Origin: Ahaetulla prasina
Taxonomy: Eukaryota > Chordata > Lepidosauria > Squamata > Colubridae
Length of the DNA stretch: 64,000 bases
Assembly (NCBI RefSeq): GCF_028640845.1
Contig: NC_080548.1
Coordinates: forward strand, 15,408,814 to 15,472,813
Reading direction: 5' to 3'
Both the position numbers and the translations under genes were made by a program. Under the pieces are notes generated by a model. That model worked only from the letters and a program-made list of their open reading frames with translations, was not told the DNA's origin and ran no database searches. Shown here in pieces: positions 56,007 to 64,000 of this stretch; the first letter of the stretch is position 1, and the number at the start of each line of letters is the position of its first letter.

Positions 56007-56723
56007 CAGAGGTGGTATTCAGCTGGTTCAGACCGGTTCTCCCGAACAGGTAGTGGAAATCACGGGTGGGCCTGTCCATCCACCCCGGCTCTATGCTATC
56101 CTATTTAGGCACGTTTTTGAGGCTGGGCCCATGCGCTGAAGCAGAAGTGGGTTTCAGCAGGTTCCGACCAGTTCGGGAGAACCAGTAGCGGAAATTTTGA
56201 ATAGTTCAGAGAACTGGTAATAAAAATTCTGACTTGCCCCACCCCCATCTATTCTCTGCCTCCCGAGTCCCAGCTGATCAGGAGGAAATGGGGATTTTGC
56301 AGTAACATTCCCCTGGAATGGAGTGGGAATGGAGCTTTTACAGTATTCTTCCCTTGGAGTGGGGTGGGAATGGAGTTTTTACATTATTCTTCTCCTGGAG
56401 TGGGGTGGGAATGGGGATTTTGCAGTAACCTTCACTTGGAGTGGGGTGGGAATGGAGATTTTACAGTATCCTTCCCCTGCCACGCCCACCAAGCCACACC
56501 CATCAAGCCATGCCACACTAACCAAGCCACACCCACAAAACTGGTAGTAAAAAATTTTGAAACCCACCACTGCGCAGAAGGCACACACAAGAGCAAAGCG
56601 CATGCACAGGACAGTCACATGCGCGGAAGGCAAGCATGCGTGTGAACCAGGCACGTGCGGGCACAAAGCGAGCGTGCACGTGCTCAGCGAACCGGTAGTA
56701 ACATAATCCAAAACCCACCGCTG
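56007..56723. mobile_element. hAT-type MITE in L1, exact TSD, carrying a second MITE
   Basis: It starts CAGAGGTGGTATTCAGCTGG and ends CAAAACCCACCGCTG. An exact 8-bp duplication GTACAATA lies at 55999-56006 and 56724-56731. Removing it rejoins the L1 coding sequence. The family A insert at 56142-56572 is inside. Confidence 0.95.
56142..56572. mobile_element. Family A MITE nested in a MITE, with internal tandem units
   Basis: It starts CAGAAGTGGGTTTCAGCAGG and ends TTGAAACCCACCACTG. The flanks CGCTGAAG (56134-56141) and CGCAGAAG (56573-56580) match 7/8. A unit of about 40 bp (CTTGGAGTGGGGTGGGAATG plus GAG[A/T]TTTTACAGTAT) is repeated about four times (56310-56470), explaining its greater length. 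Confidence 0.92.
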
Positions 56724-56916
56724 GTACAATAGTCTTGCTGCGGTCAACATATAATAACAAAGTTCCAAATTTGTGCAGGCAGACCCATATTTGATCAGTA
56801 GATATCGTGATTGTCTCTTGAATTCTCCTATTTTTTAGGTTTATGTAATATACTGACCCAGACCTATAAAGGAAACAATAGATTAAGATTTTTATTATAT
56901 TGCAAGCACTCTAAAC

Positions 56917-57184
56917 CAGAGGTCTCCAACCTTAGCAACTTTAAGACTTGTGGACTTCAACTCCTAGAATTTTGGGAGTTGGTTTTTTTTTCTAAATTTA
57001 TATCCCGCCCTTCTCCGAAGACTCAGGGTGGCTTACATTGTGTAAGGCAATAGTCTCATCCTATTTGTATATTTATATACAAAGTAAACTTATTGCCCCC
57101 ACAACAATCTGGGTCCTCATTTTACCTACCTTATAAAGAGTTGAAGTCCAAAAGTCTTAAAGTTGCCAAGGTTGGAGACCCCTG
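56917..57184. mobile_element. Family B MITE, exact TSD, interrupted by a SINE
   Basis: It starts CAGAGGTCTCCAACCTTAG and ends CCAAGGTTGGAGACCCCTG. An exact 8-bp duplication CTCTAAAC lies at 56909-56916 and 57185-57192. Confidence 0.94.
56980..57137 (-). mobile_element. CORE/MIR-like SINE with L2-type tail, truncated, antisense
   Basis: TTTTTTTTCTAAATTTATATCC, GCCCTTCTCCGAAGACTCAG and AATCTGGGTCCTCATTTTACC are the reversed tail and core of the SINE at 39627. The tRNA head is absent. It lies between the two palindrome arms of the family B MITE. Confidence 0.88.
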
Positions 57185-57221
57185 CTCTAAACCTCACCAA
57201 AGTCTACACCAACTGAAAGAG

Positions 57222-57335
57222 CCAGTTTGCTGGAGTGGTTAAGACACTGGGCTAGAAACTAGGAGATTGTGCATTGTAATCTCACTTTAGGCATGGAGCC
57301 AACTAGGTGCCTTTGAGCTAGTCACTCTTTCTCAG
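57222..57335 (+). mobile_element. tRNA-derived CORE-type SINE, 5' part
   Basis: GAGCCAGTTTGCTGGAGTGG and TTAAGACACTGGGCTAGAAAC (A-box region), GCATTGTAATCTCACTTTAGG (B-box region, degenerate), then GAGCTAGTCACTCTTTCTCAG. Same head as at 2911. Confidence 0.75.
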
Positions 57336-58224
57336 CCCTGGAAATAAAGCAAAGGCAATGAACAATTCCATCTGAATTTCAAATCCAATGAATTTCCATC
57401 CCAAAAGAATTCTAAACTGAGCATGTGCTGTGATCTGCCACTCAATTATAACTCCAGGATGGTCAAAAGAGAGGGATGCTGGGAGTTGTAGTTCAATAAT
57501 ATCTGCCAGTCCCAAGACATCCTATCTCTCCTATAGCAGGAGAGTCAGTCTGGATCCACTGTTCCCCTGGCTTTCAACAACCCACACTCTTATGGGGCCG
57601 TTAATCTGCAAAATGAGTTTGTGCGATATTGTATATTGGCAACATTTGAAAAGGTATGACATTGAAGAACAATTGGGTAGTGGATGTGCTTTAAGGGCCA
57701 TAGGACTGAACCGTTTTCTTTTTATTTAAGGGTTGGGGAGGACATGACTGCTCTTTTAAGTGAAAACTTGGCAATTCCTTCATAGATAAAGCAGAAGCCA
57801 TGAAAATGCTGCTGTAAGAATGATTGTGCTCTCCAGATTTCCTCCATACACTCTTCTACTTTCCTCTTTCCTCCTCTCCTTCTCCCTCTCTCCTTCCCCT
57901 TCCTTTCCCCCATACCTCCCTACTTCCTCCCTTCCAACCTTCTCACCTACTCTTTATTTTCCCTCCCTTTCTTCCTCTCCTTTTCCCTTTCTTCTTTCCC
58001 TCTCTTTCCTTCCTTTCCTCTATCCCTCTCCATTCTCTCTCTTTTGTTGTATTCATTTTCAATTTAGTATTTTCCAAAGTGGTATTTGAGCAATCCCGAT
58101 TTGCTTTCTTTTCAATTACTTTCAATTCACACATACCTTAAATGTACACTTATATAATAACATTTTTTTCTTTCCCTCCTCCCTTCCCCCTTTTCCATTT
58201 ACACAGGTGTCTTCTGGGTTTCTA
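57336..58224. other. No gene; pyrimidine-rich 57838-58060
   Basis: Apparently unique sequence followed by about 220 bp of irregular TCC/TTCC/CCCT-rich strand without a fixed period. Frames in it are low-complexity. Confidence 0.6.
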
Positions 58225-58262
58225 TTTCTTTTAATTGTGGTTGTAAATCGAGGGCTACCTGT
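58225..58262. mobile_element. CAGGTAGTCCTC-family MITE, right terminus only
   Basis: GTGGTTGTAAATCGAGGGCTACCTG before TG; no left part is visible. Confidence 0.6.
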
Positions 58263-59259
58263 GTGTATTTTAAAATTATTGGCTGGATAATTTGGCCTAC
58301 GATAGAAGAGACCAAGTAACCATCTTTTCCTGCTTTCTAATCAACCACACTCTGATTGCTAATCGCTTTTGTACGTCACGTTGCCCTGCCAGGCCAAATT
58401 AAACATGAGACCAGCAGTTTCCTATGTTTAAACAAGGCATTGGCCTTACCCTGTCTAAAAAACAGGAACTGGTAAGATAGGATACCATAGGTCAGGGGCC
58501 CTCTAACTTCTTCCCAGGGTTTAGTCATTGGCAAATAAGACCAATTGGCCACATCCAAGTTTACTCTGAAAGTGATAGAAGCTCTGTTCATAAATTTTAT
58601 GAGGAATGCTTTGGAAAGTACAAGGGCTGGGGAGAATGAATGACTTAGGTTTCCCCCATGCAGTTCAAACTCTGGTTTTACAAAACTCTCAATTCATGGA
58701 GTTAAATTAAATGTGAGCACCCAGATCCAACCCATGCTTTGAATTACAGAAGACGCTTGTAATAGGATTGTTCAGGAAAGAACAGAAAATCATGACCTGG
58801 TTCAAGGCACTTGAAGTGGTGTCCCAGCAGTCAAAACCCAAAGGGTGTATTCAGATTCAATATGAGAAATTATGGGGTTTTGTTACTTGGCTCATTACAA
58901 TGCAGCTGGGCTTTTAGGGTACCAATGTTAAGATCTGGGTCCCCAGAGGTGAACCTGTCCAGGGCCTTCTGGGTCTTGTACGCTTTCTCCGATGAAGAGT
59001 GCTAGCTAATGAAGAGAGTTATAGAAGCGAAGGACAGAACTAACAGGCTAGTCTTCCTTCTCTCTTACTTGATCCTTTGGAAAAGGGGAATTACTGCCTG
59101 AAATAAGCTAAGACTTATATATTTTTTTTAGAAAGCAAATTTCTGAATATTTTCTTAAGACCAAGATCATCAGATAACTTGGTGATAATGATTTTTCCTG
59201 TTACACCCAGATTCTCATATTGGTGAAACTATAACCTAATATCCTTAATAAATTCATTT

Positions 59260-59262
<3 letters not shown>
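58263..59262. other. No recognised element
   Basis: About 1 kb of apparently unique sequence with no supported exon. Confidence 0.45.
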
Positions 59263-59335
<73 letters not shown>

Positions 59336-59375
59336 TCCTTCCTTCCTTCCTTCCTTCCTTTATTTATTTATTTTA
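59263..59375. repeat. (CTTT)n-(CCTT)n-(ATTT)n array at the L2 3' end
   Basis: About 18 CTTT units, about 6 CCTT units, then TTTATTTATTTATTTTATTT leading into the reversed L2 tail. Confidence 0.96.
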
Positions 59376-60326
59376 TTTATTTGATTTTTATACCGCCCTT
59401 CTCCCGAAGGACTCAGGGCGGTGTACAGGCAGAATAAAATGAACAATGCAAAATACAATTAAAACGGAATTTAAAAAACTTATTCAAATTGGCCTGAAAA
59501 TTTAAAAATTTACCAAACGCTAAAACCCCATTTAAAATTAATATAAATTTAAACATTTAAAATTCAATTTAAGCCAGCCCCGCGCGAATGAAAAGATGTG
59601 TCTTCAGTTCGCGGCGGAAAGTCCGAAGGTCAGGTATTTGGCGTAAACCTGGGGGAAGCTCGTTCCAGAGTGTGGGAGCCCCCACAGAGAAGGCCCTTCC
59701 CCTGGGGGCCGCCAGCCGACATTGTTTGGCGGACGGCACCCTGAGAAGTCCCTCTCTGTGACAGCATACGGGTCGGTGGGAGGCATGTGGTAACAGTAGG
59801 CGGTCCCGTAAGTACCCAGGCCCTAAGCCATGGAGCGCTTTAAAGGTCGTAACCAACACCTTAAAGTGCACTCGAAAGGCCACAGGTAGCCAGTGCAGTC
59901 TGCGCAGGAGCGGTGTTACGTGGGAGCTATGCGTAGCTCCCTCTATCACCCATGCAGCTGCATTCTGGACTAACTGAAGCCTCCGAGTGCACTTCAGGGG
60001 GAGCCCCATGTAGAGAGCATTACAATAATCCAAGCGAGAGGTAACGAGCGCATGAGTGACTGTGCACAAGGCATCCCGATCAAGGAAGGGGCGCAACTGC
60101 CGAACCAGGCGGACCTGGTGGAAGGCCCTCCTGGAGACGGCCGTCAAATGATCTTCAAGCGACAGCCGATCATCCAGGAGGACACCCAAGTTGCGCACCC
60201 TATCCTTTGGGGCCAATAACTCGCCTCCAACAGTCAACCGCGGCTGCAGTTGACTGAATCGGGATGCCGGCATCCACAGCCACTCCGTCTTGGAGGGATT
60301 GAGCTTGAGCCTGTTTCTCCCCATCC
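59376..60326 (-). pseudogene. L2-type LINE, 5'-truncated, unbroken C-terminal frame
   Basis: On the minus strand about 250 codons run without a break from the truncation point (60326) to the stop at 59569: MGRNRLKLNPSKTEWLW, RDALCTVTHALVTSRLDYCN, RRLQLVQNAAAWVIEG, LLRRLHWLPVAFRVHFKVLV, GAPTLWNELPPGLRQ and RRELKTHLFIRAGLA. The larger frame to 60648 is microsatellite and MITE sequence fused by chance. The YADD motif is lost. The equivalent region at 44489 is frameshifted, so this is probably the younger copy. Confidence 0.93.
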
Positions 60327-60420
60327 TTCCTTCCTTCCTTCCCTCCTTCCTCCCTCCCTCCCTCCCTCCCTCCCTCCTTCCCTTCCTTCCCTTCCTCTCT
60401 TCCTCCCTCCCTCCCTTGTC
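60327..60420. repeat. (CCTT)n/(CCCT)n array at the L2 truncation point
   Basis: CCTTCCTTCCTTCC then CTCCCTCCCTCC-type units and CCTTCCTTCCCTT, starting exactly where L2 homology stops. Confidence 0.95.
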
Positions 60421-60511
60421 CTGTTGCTTCTCCGGATATCTTGATACGTTCTCAAGCCAGGCATCAGAGACCATGTGTACAGCAGCGGACCCAAGTACAT
60501 ATAGTGTATTG

Positions 60512-60782
60512 CAGTAGTGGGATTCAATTTTTTCTACTACCGGTTCTGTGGGCGTAGCTTGGTGGGCATGGCATGGCTTGGTGGGTGTGGCATGACAGGC
60601 ATGGCAGAAGAAGGATACTGTAAAATCTCCATTCACTCCATTCCCCACTCCAGGGGAAGGTTACTGCAAAATCCTCATTTTCTCCTGATCAGCTGGGACT
60701 CAGGAGGCAGAGAATAGAACTACTCAAAATTTCCATTAACGGTTCTCCAGAACTGGTCAGAACATGCTGAATACCACCTCTG
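60512..60782. mobile_element. Family A hAT-type MITE
   Basis: It starts CAGTAGTGGGATTCAATTTT and ends TGCTGAATACCACCTCTG. The flanks GTGTATTG (60504-60511) and GTGCATTG (60783-60790) match 7/8. Confidence 0.9.
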
Positions 60783-60992
60783 GTGCATTGCATGGAAGCA
60801 ATGATATGGGCTCTAAAAAACGCTTCCCCTGAAAACTGCTCAGAAGGAGCTGTTTGGTGAAAGTGGGAAACATTGTTATCAACAACAGCAATAGGAGAAA
60901 GATGGAAGTGATGGTGAAGGAAGGGAAGATGGGGATGGTGGTGTGTCTTAACTTTTAACCTGGATGATTTCTTGGTTGACGATGAGTAAAGT

Positions 60993-61524
60993 TGTTGTGC
61001 CTCGCCCGCCTTCCTCTCCTCAGCCAGACCCCTCCCATCTCCTGCTATCCGATTCAGAGTCTGATAATGAAGAGGAACGGGCTGGCTTGCCTCCAGCCCC
61101 CAGCCCTGGCACCATGCCCAGACAGAATGTCAGGAATGAACAAACAAACCTCACTCCCACAGCGTGTGAGCACGAAGCCAGCCACGTGCTAGAATTGCTG
61201 GCAGCAGATCAGGAGGAAGGGAGTTTACAGTGGATGGATCCCTGCTTCCGGAGAATTGAGAGGCGACGTCAGCAAAAGGAAGGGAGGGGCAGGCCTGGAT
61301 AAGTGCTGAGTCATGGAGCCAAACCCCATGGCCTATATAAAAGACCAGCTTGAGTCAAGAAATTTGAGTCAAGCAAAGTCTCATCTGGTTTGCTGAAGTC
61401 ACACCTTGGATTCCTGCCTGCCTGAGAAATCTGAAAGGAATTTGGCAAAGCTGCAGAGGCTTCGTGGCCACGCTTGATACAGACTTCCCAGACCCAGCCA
61501 TCGGAGGGGGAGGGGGACACGACA
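60993..61524 (+). mobile_element. Solo LTR (subfamily 2), sense
   Basis: 532 bp with ends TGTTGTGCCTCG and GGGGACACGACA. The flanks AAAGT (60988-60992) and AGAGT (61525-61529) match 4/5. CCCCATGGCCTATATAAAAG holds the TATA-like box (about 61334-61342). GTGCTGAGTCATGGAGCCA and GCAAAGCTGCAGAGGC are shared with the other two LTRs, while the 5' half is strongly diverged. No internal retroelement genes adjoin it. Confidence 0.9.
60994..61302 (+). pseudogene. U3-embedded reading frame of subfamily 2 LTR
   Basis: In the same frame relative to the LTR start as the subfamily 1 copies, it reads VVPRPPSSPQPDPSHLLL, an acidic patch SDSESDNEEERAG, PSPGTMPRQ, TACEHEASH and a basic end FRRIERRRQQKEGRGRPG before TAA. 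An in-frame ATG upstream at 60964 is flanking DNA. Function unknown; it may be the tail of an internal-region protein that reads into the 3' LTR. Confidence 0.6.
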
Positions 61525-61629
61525 AGAGTCCTTTTTCTCAAATCTCCTTGAATCTTATAATGTGATTTTTGAACCCAATTCAACTCAAATTGTGTACATT
61601 AGAGAAAACGATGTACATCATGGCATCTT

Positions 61630-61761
61630 TATTTTCTATTTATTTATTTATTTGTCAATCATATATAAGATAACAGGTAAAAGTATAAACATAATTTGGA
61701 TACATGAAAAGAGTAAGTAAAAAGGAATATTAGGACAGGGATGGTAGGCACGCAGGTGCAC
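61630..61761 (-). mobile_element. CR1-superfamily LINE (second lineage) 3' tip, antisense
   Basis: TTTATTTATTTGTCAATCATATATAAGATAACAGGT-type start and ATTAGGACAGGGATGGTAGG match the 3' UTR at 15172-15300. Strongly 5'-truncated. Confidence 0.85.
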
Positions 61762-61863
61762 TAGAAAAGACAAATTATTTGCACAAGGGAGACACGTCGG
61801 GGAAAGCGCATTCAAAAATATAAAGAAAAACTTTGAAAACAATCTAGATTCGTCTTTTTCACA

Positions 61864-61985
61864 CTTGGCAACTTTAAGATGGGTAGACCTCAACTCCCAG
61901 AATTCTTCACCAAGCATGGCTGGCTGGGAAATTCTGGGAGTTGAAGCTCACCCAACATAAAGTTGCCAAATTGGAAAAACACCGA
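61864..61985. mobile_element. Family B-like palindromic MITE, diverged
   Basis: CTTGGCAACTTTAAGATGGG faces CATAAAGTTGCCAAATTGG around AAGCATGGCTGGCTGGG. TSD not resolved. 61986-62221 shows nothing recognisable. Confidence 0.75.
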
Positions 61986-62381
61986 TGTAGCTGAGCAAGC
62001 GCACAGTACTTAATGAGTGTGTTGATGCCATCTTTGTAATGTAAACAATGAGACCAACAGAAATTGTGGTTGGCCAAATAAGCATTTTGCTTTAAGAAAT
62101 GGCCTCTTTTTCCACATATCAAAGTCTCTTTAGCTAGGGAGCAAGAAATCTTTTTGGCCCACTGCATTTTAAAACGAGCTAAAATTCACCATCAAATCTA
62201 TGGGTCAAGAAATCTGATCAATTACAGATAATCCTTGACTTACCATTCGTTTCGTGACCGTTCAAAGGAATACTGGCGCTGAAAAAAGTGATGTATGATC
62301 GTTTTTCACACTTACAACCATTGACGTATTCCCCCAGGGTCACATGATCAAAATTCAAATGTTTGGCAACTGGCTCATATT

Positions 62382-62738
62382 GTTGTGTCTTGTCCGCTCT
62401 CACCGCAGCCGGGGTCTGCTTATCTGCTCCCGAACACGGAGGAATGTATGCCTTCCGGCCCCAGTTCTGGCTCCATGCCCAGACAAGCTGCAGAGGAGGG
62501 GGCACCTCCCGGTCCCAGCCCTGGCTCCATGCCCAAGCAGGCTGCAGAGGAGGGAGCATCCCCCGGCCCCAGCCCTGGCTCCATGCCCAGGCAAACAGAG
62601 CAGCTAGACGCCTCCCCCTCCTCCACAGCATGTGAGCCTGAGGAAAGTTTACTTCCAACAACTGCTGATTGGAGTGACCCTCGCATCAGAAGATTGGATA
62701 GGCGGAGGCAACAGAAGGAAGGGAGGGGCAGGCCTTAA
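62382..62738 (+). pseudogene. U3-embedded reading frame of subfamily 1 LTR
   Basis: Open from the LTR edge: VVSCPLSPQPGSAYLLPN, then three 18-residue repeats containing GSMP(R/K)Q, then STACEPEESLLPTTADW and RRLDRRRQQKEGRGRP before TAA. It has no Met at its start, so in a full element it would be the end of an upstream frame. Confidence 0.6.
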
Positions 62739-62772
62739 TGAGTGCTGAGTCATGGAGCCACACCCCATGGCC

Positions 62773-62780
62773 TATATAAA
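62773..62780 (+). promoter_or_regulatory. LTR TATA-like box
   Basis: TATATAAA within CCCCATGGCCTATATAAAGG, conserved in all three LTRs (also about 61334-61342 and, reversed, 38894-38902), about 175-190 bp before the LTR 3' end. Confidence 0.7.
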
Positions 62781-63066
62781 GGATCTGCTTTCTGGCAGTC
62801 TCTGAGTCAGGCAAAGTGGAACTTATCTTGCTGAAGTCACTTACTGGTCTCCTGCCTGCTCTGAGGACTTTGCTAGGACTTTGGGCAGAGCTGCAGAGGC
62901 AAGCCTGATTCGGATTTCCCTGACCCGGCCGTCAGCGGAGGAGTGGGACACGACACATATTTCTGACAGGTGTAGTGTCCTTTTGTGAGTTTCTGACAAG
63001 AAAAGTCAATGGGGAAGCCAGATTCCCTTAACAACTGTGTTACCAACTTAATAATTGCAGTGATTC

Positions 63067-63300
63067 CAGTGGTGGGATTCAAAAGTTTTCACTACTGGTT
63101 CTGTGGGCATGGCTTGGTAAGTGTGGCAGAGGAAGGATACTGCAAAATCTCCATTTCCTCCCGATCAGCTGGGACTTGGGAGGCAGAGAATAGATGCGGG
63201 CGGGGCCAGTCGGAAGCGATATTTACCGGTTCTCCAAACTATTCAAAATTTCTGCTAACAGTCTCCAGAACTGGTCAGAACCTGCTGAAACCCACCTCTG
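63067..63300. mobile_element. Family A hAT-type MITE, exact TSD
   Basis: It starts CAGTGGTGGGATTCAAAAGT and ends TGCTGAAACCCACCTCTG. An exact 8-bp duplication AGTGATTC lies at 63059-63066 and 63301-63308. Inserted in the CAGGTAGTCCTC-family MITE. Confidence 0.95.
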
Positions 63301-63624
63301 AGTGATTCACTTCACAACAGTGGCAAAAAAGGTTCATGAAACGGGGCAATACTTGCTTCACAACTGTCTCGCATAGCAACAGAAATTTTGGGTTCTACCA
63401 TGGTTGTAAATTGAGAATTACCTCTATGGTATTTTTCATAATTTCAAGGGAATAAGAAAATCTCCAACCATTTCTTGAAGTCAGGACTCAGCTGGGTCAG
63501 TAACGTTGCTCCTGAAAAAGATCCAGGCCAGGAGTTCCTTCTTCAACTTCTCCTTGGAGATAATCCTTGAAGCACAACAGCCGAGAAGCAGAGGACTGGG
63601 CCCACAAAGGCAGACTATGCAGAC

Positions 63625-64000
63625 CAGGGGTGAAATGCTCCCGGTTCAAACCGGATCGCCCAATCCAGTAGCGATGGCGGCAGGTGGTTCAGAGAACCGG
63701 TAGCAAAAACCCCTCCCCACCCCATGCCCAGCTGAGCCACGCAACCATCAGAGGTTTTTTTTTTTACTTTTAAAAGCATTTTTTTTCGGCCGAAAAAATG
63801 CTTTTAAAAGGAAAAGGAAAAGCCTCTGACCATCAGGCAACTCAGCTGGGATCATCAGAGGAGCCTTTTAAAAGCATTTTTTTACAACTTTTTCGGCCGA
63901 AGAGGTTGTAGAAAAAAATGCTTTTAAAAGAAAAAGAAAGCCTCTGATGATCGCGCGGCTCAGCTGGGATCATCAGAGGCTTTTAAAAGCATTTTTTCTA
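63625..64000. mobile_element. Family F hAT-like MITE, cut by the window edge
   Basis: It starts CAGGGGTGAAATGCTCCCGG. The interior repeats AAAAGCATTTTTT / AAAAAATGCTTTTAAAAG with CCTCTGATGATCGCG, as at 24751. The right end lies outside the window. Confidence 0.85.

Larger units (their letters stand above)
55555..56880 (-). pseudogene. L1 LINE, second lineage, antisense, broken by nested MITEs
   Basis: On the minus strand, sequence right of 56732 encodes LCYYMLTAARLLY. After the insert, 56005-55800 encodes TQKWKDTSIPTLDERLQKLM and ELIEMAKLTTLIKEKN. This aligns with the L1 ORF2 end (LITAARLLIGQYWKK, IPTIEEWILKVTNLAEMAK) at clearly lower similarity, so it is another L1 lineage. The 3' end is A/T-rich near 55555. 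Confidence 0.82.
62381..62955 (+). mobile_element. Solo LTR (subfamily 1), sense, exact 5-bp TSD
   Basis: 575 bp with ends TGTTGTGTCTTGTCC and TGGGACACGACA. An exact duplication CATAT lies at 62376-62380 and 62956-62960. The TATA-like box TATATAAA is at about 62773-62780. Three 54-bp units lie at about 62458-62619. It is highly similar to the antisense copy at 38719-39287. No AATAAA was noticed. Confidence 0.94.
62222..63425. mobile_element. CAGGTAGTCCTC-family MITE split by a solo LTR and a MITE
   Basis: The left end TTACAGATAATCCTTGACTTA and CACATGATCAAAATTCAAATG stop at 62380. After the LTR, AGTCAATGGGGAAGCCAGATT and ACAACTGTGTTACCAACTT resume. After a family A MITE, TGATTCACTTCACAACAG leads to GTTGTAAATTGAGAATTACC. 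Confidence 0.85.

Noticed and set aside
60327..60648. N-terminal extension of the 359-codon minus-strand frame
   Set aside because: It is translated microsatellite and family A MITE; L2 homology starts only at 60326.

Overview
This is vertebrate nuclear DNA and looks like a squamate reptile, most likely a snake. The evidence is a full-length Sauria-type SINE, several squamate-type LINE lineages (L1, L2, CR1, a second CR1-superfamily lineage with a different 3' end, and an R4/Dong-like remnant), very many short hAT-type MITEs and abundant microsatellites. The window reads as intergenic or intronic. I found no rRNA, no functional tRNA gene, no CRISPR array and no operon. Nearly all long reading frames are retrotransposon remnants. 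One short stretch (48251-48413) could be a host terminal exon, but I cannot identify it.

MITE families, defined by their ends and used by letter below: A, about 240-295 bp, CAGTGGTGGGTTTC or CAGTGGTGAAATCC ends with a GGGCGTGGCTTGG-rich core; B, about 100-140 bp near-perfect palindrome CAGGGGTCTCCAACCTTGG (variant ends TGTTTCTCAACC); C, 137 bp, CAGTGGTGGGATTCAAATAA; D, CAGGGGTGTCAAACTC; E, CAGTGATGGTGAACC; F, CAGGGGTGAAATGCTCCCGG with internal palindromes; G, repeats starting near TTCAAAAATTTTAGCAAGGG. Families A-E repeatedly show exact or near-exact 8-bp target-site duplications (TSDs), often resembling nTCTAGAn, which marks hAT transposition. A further set is TA-flanked: CAGGTAGTCCTC ends, and CCGTATTTTTC or CGTGTTTCCCC ends.

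Layout. 0-5 kb: inverted AT pentanucleotide array, antisense L1, SINEs, and two MITEs inside one SINE. 5-9 kb: a 3.9-kb L1 with a 15-bp TSD and a frameshifted ORF2. 9-13 kb: nested hAT elements, one holding an R4/Dong-like LINE end and a CR1. 13-18 kb: CT-rich and AAAT-rich arrays and sparse LINE ends. 18-24 kb: L2, nested MITEs, CR1 tails and a purine array. 24-37 kb: MITEs of families A-G, CORE-type SINEs and a CR1 3'-end array. 37-43 kb: two hAT elements sharing one target, an antisense solo LTR and more MITEs. 43-46 kb: a fresh-looking truncated L1 and an L2 lying inside a TA-flanked MITE. 46-54 kb: MITEs, CR1, a tRNA/CR1 chimeric SINE and a GAA array. 54-58 kb: triple nesting inside a second L1 lineage. 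59-61 kb: an L2 end with an unbroken frame between two CTTT/CCTT arrays. 61-64 kb: two sense solo LTRs of related families and a family F MITE cut by the window edge.

The parts do not form a cooperating gene system. They form a readable record of insertion on insertion, because the TSDs give the order of events. The most unusual signal is an open reading frame inside the U3 of all three solo LTRs. Its frame, stop position and C-terminal residues are shared by two diverged LTR subfamilies.
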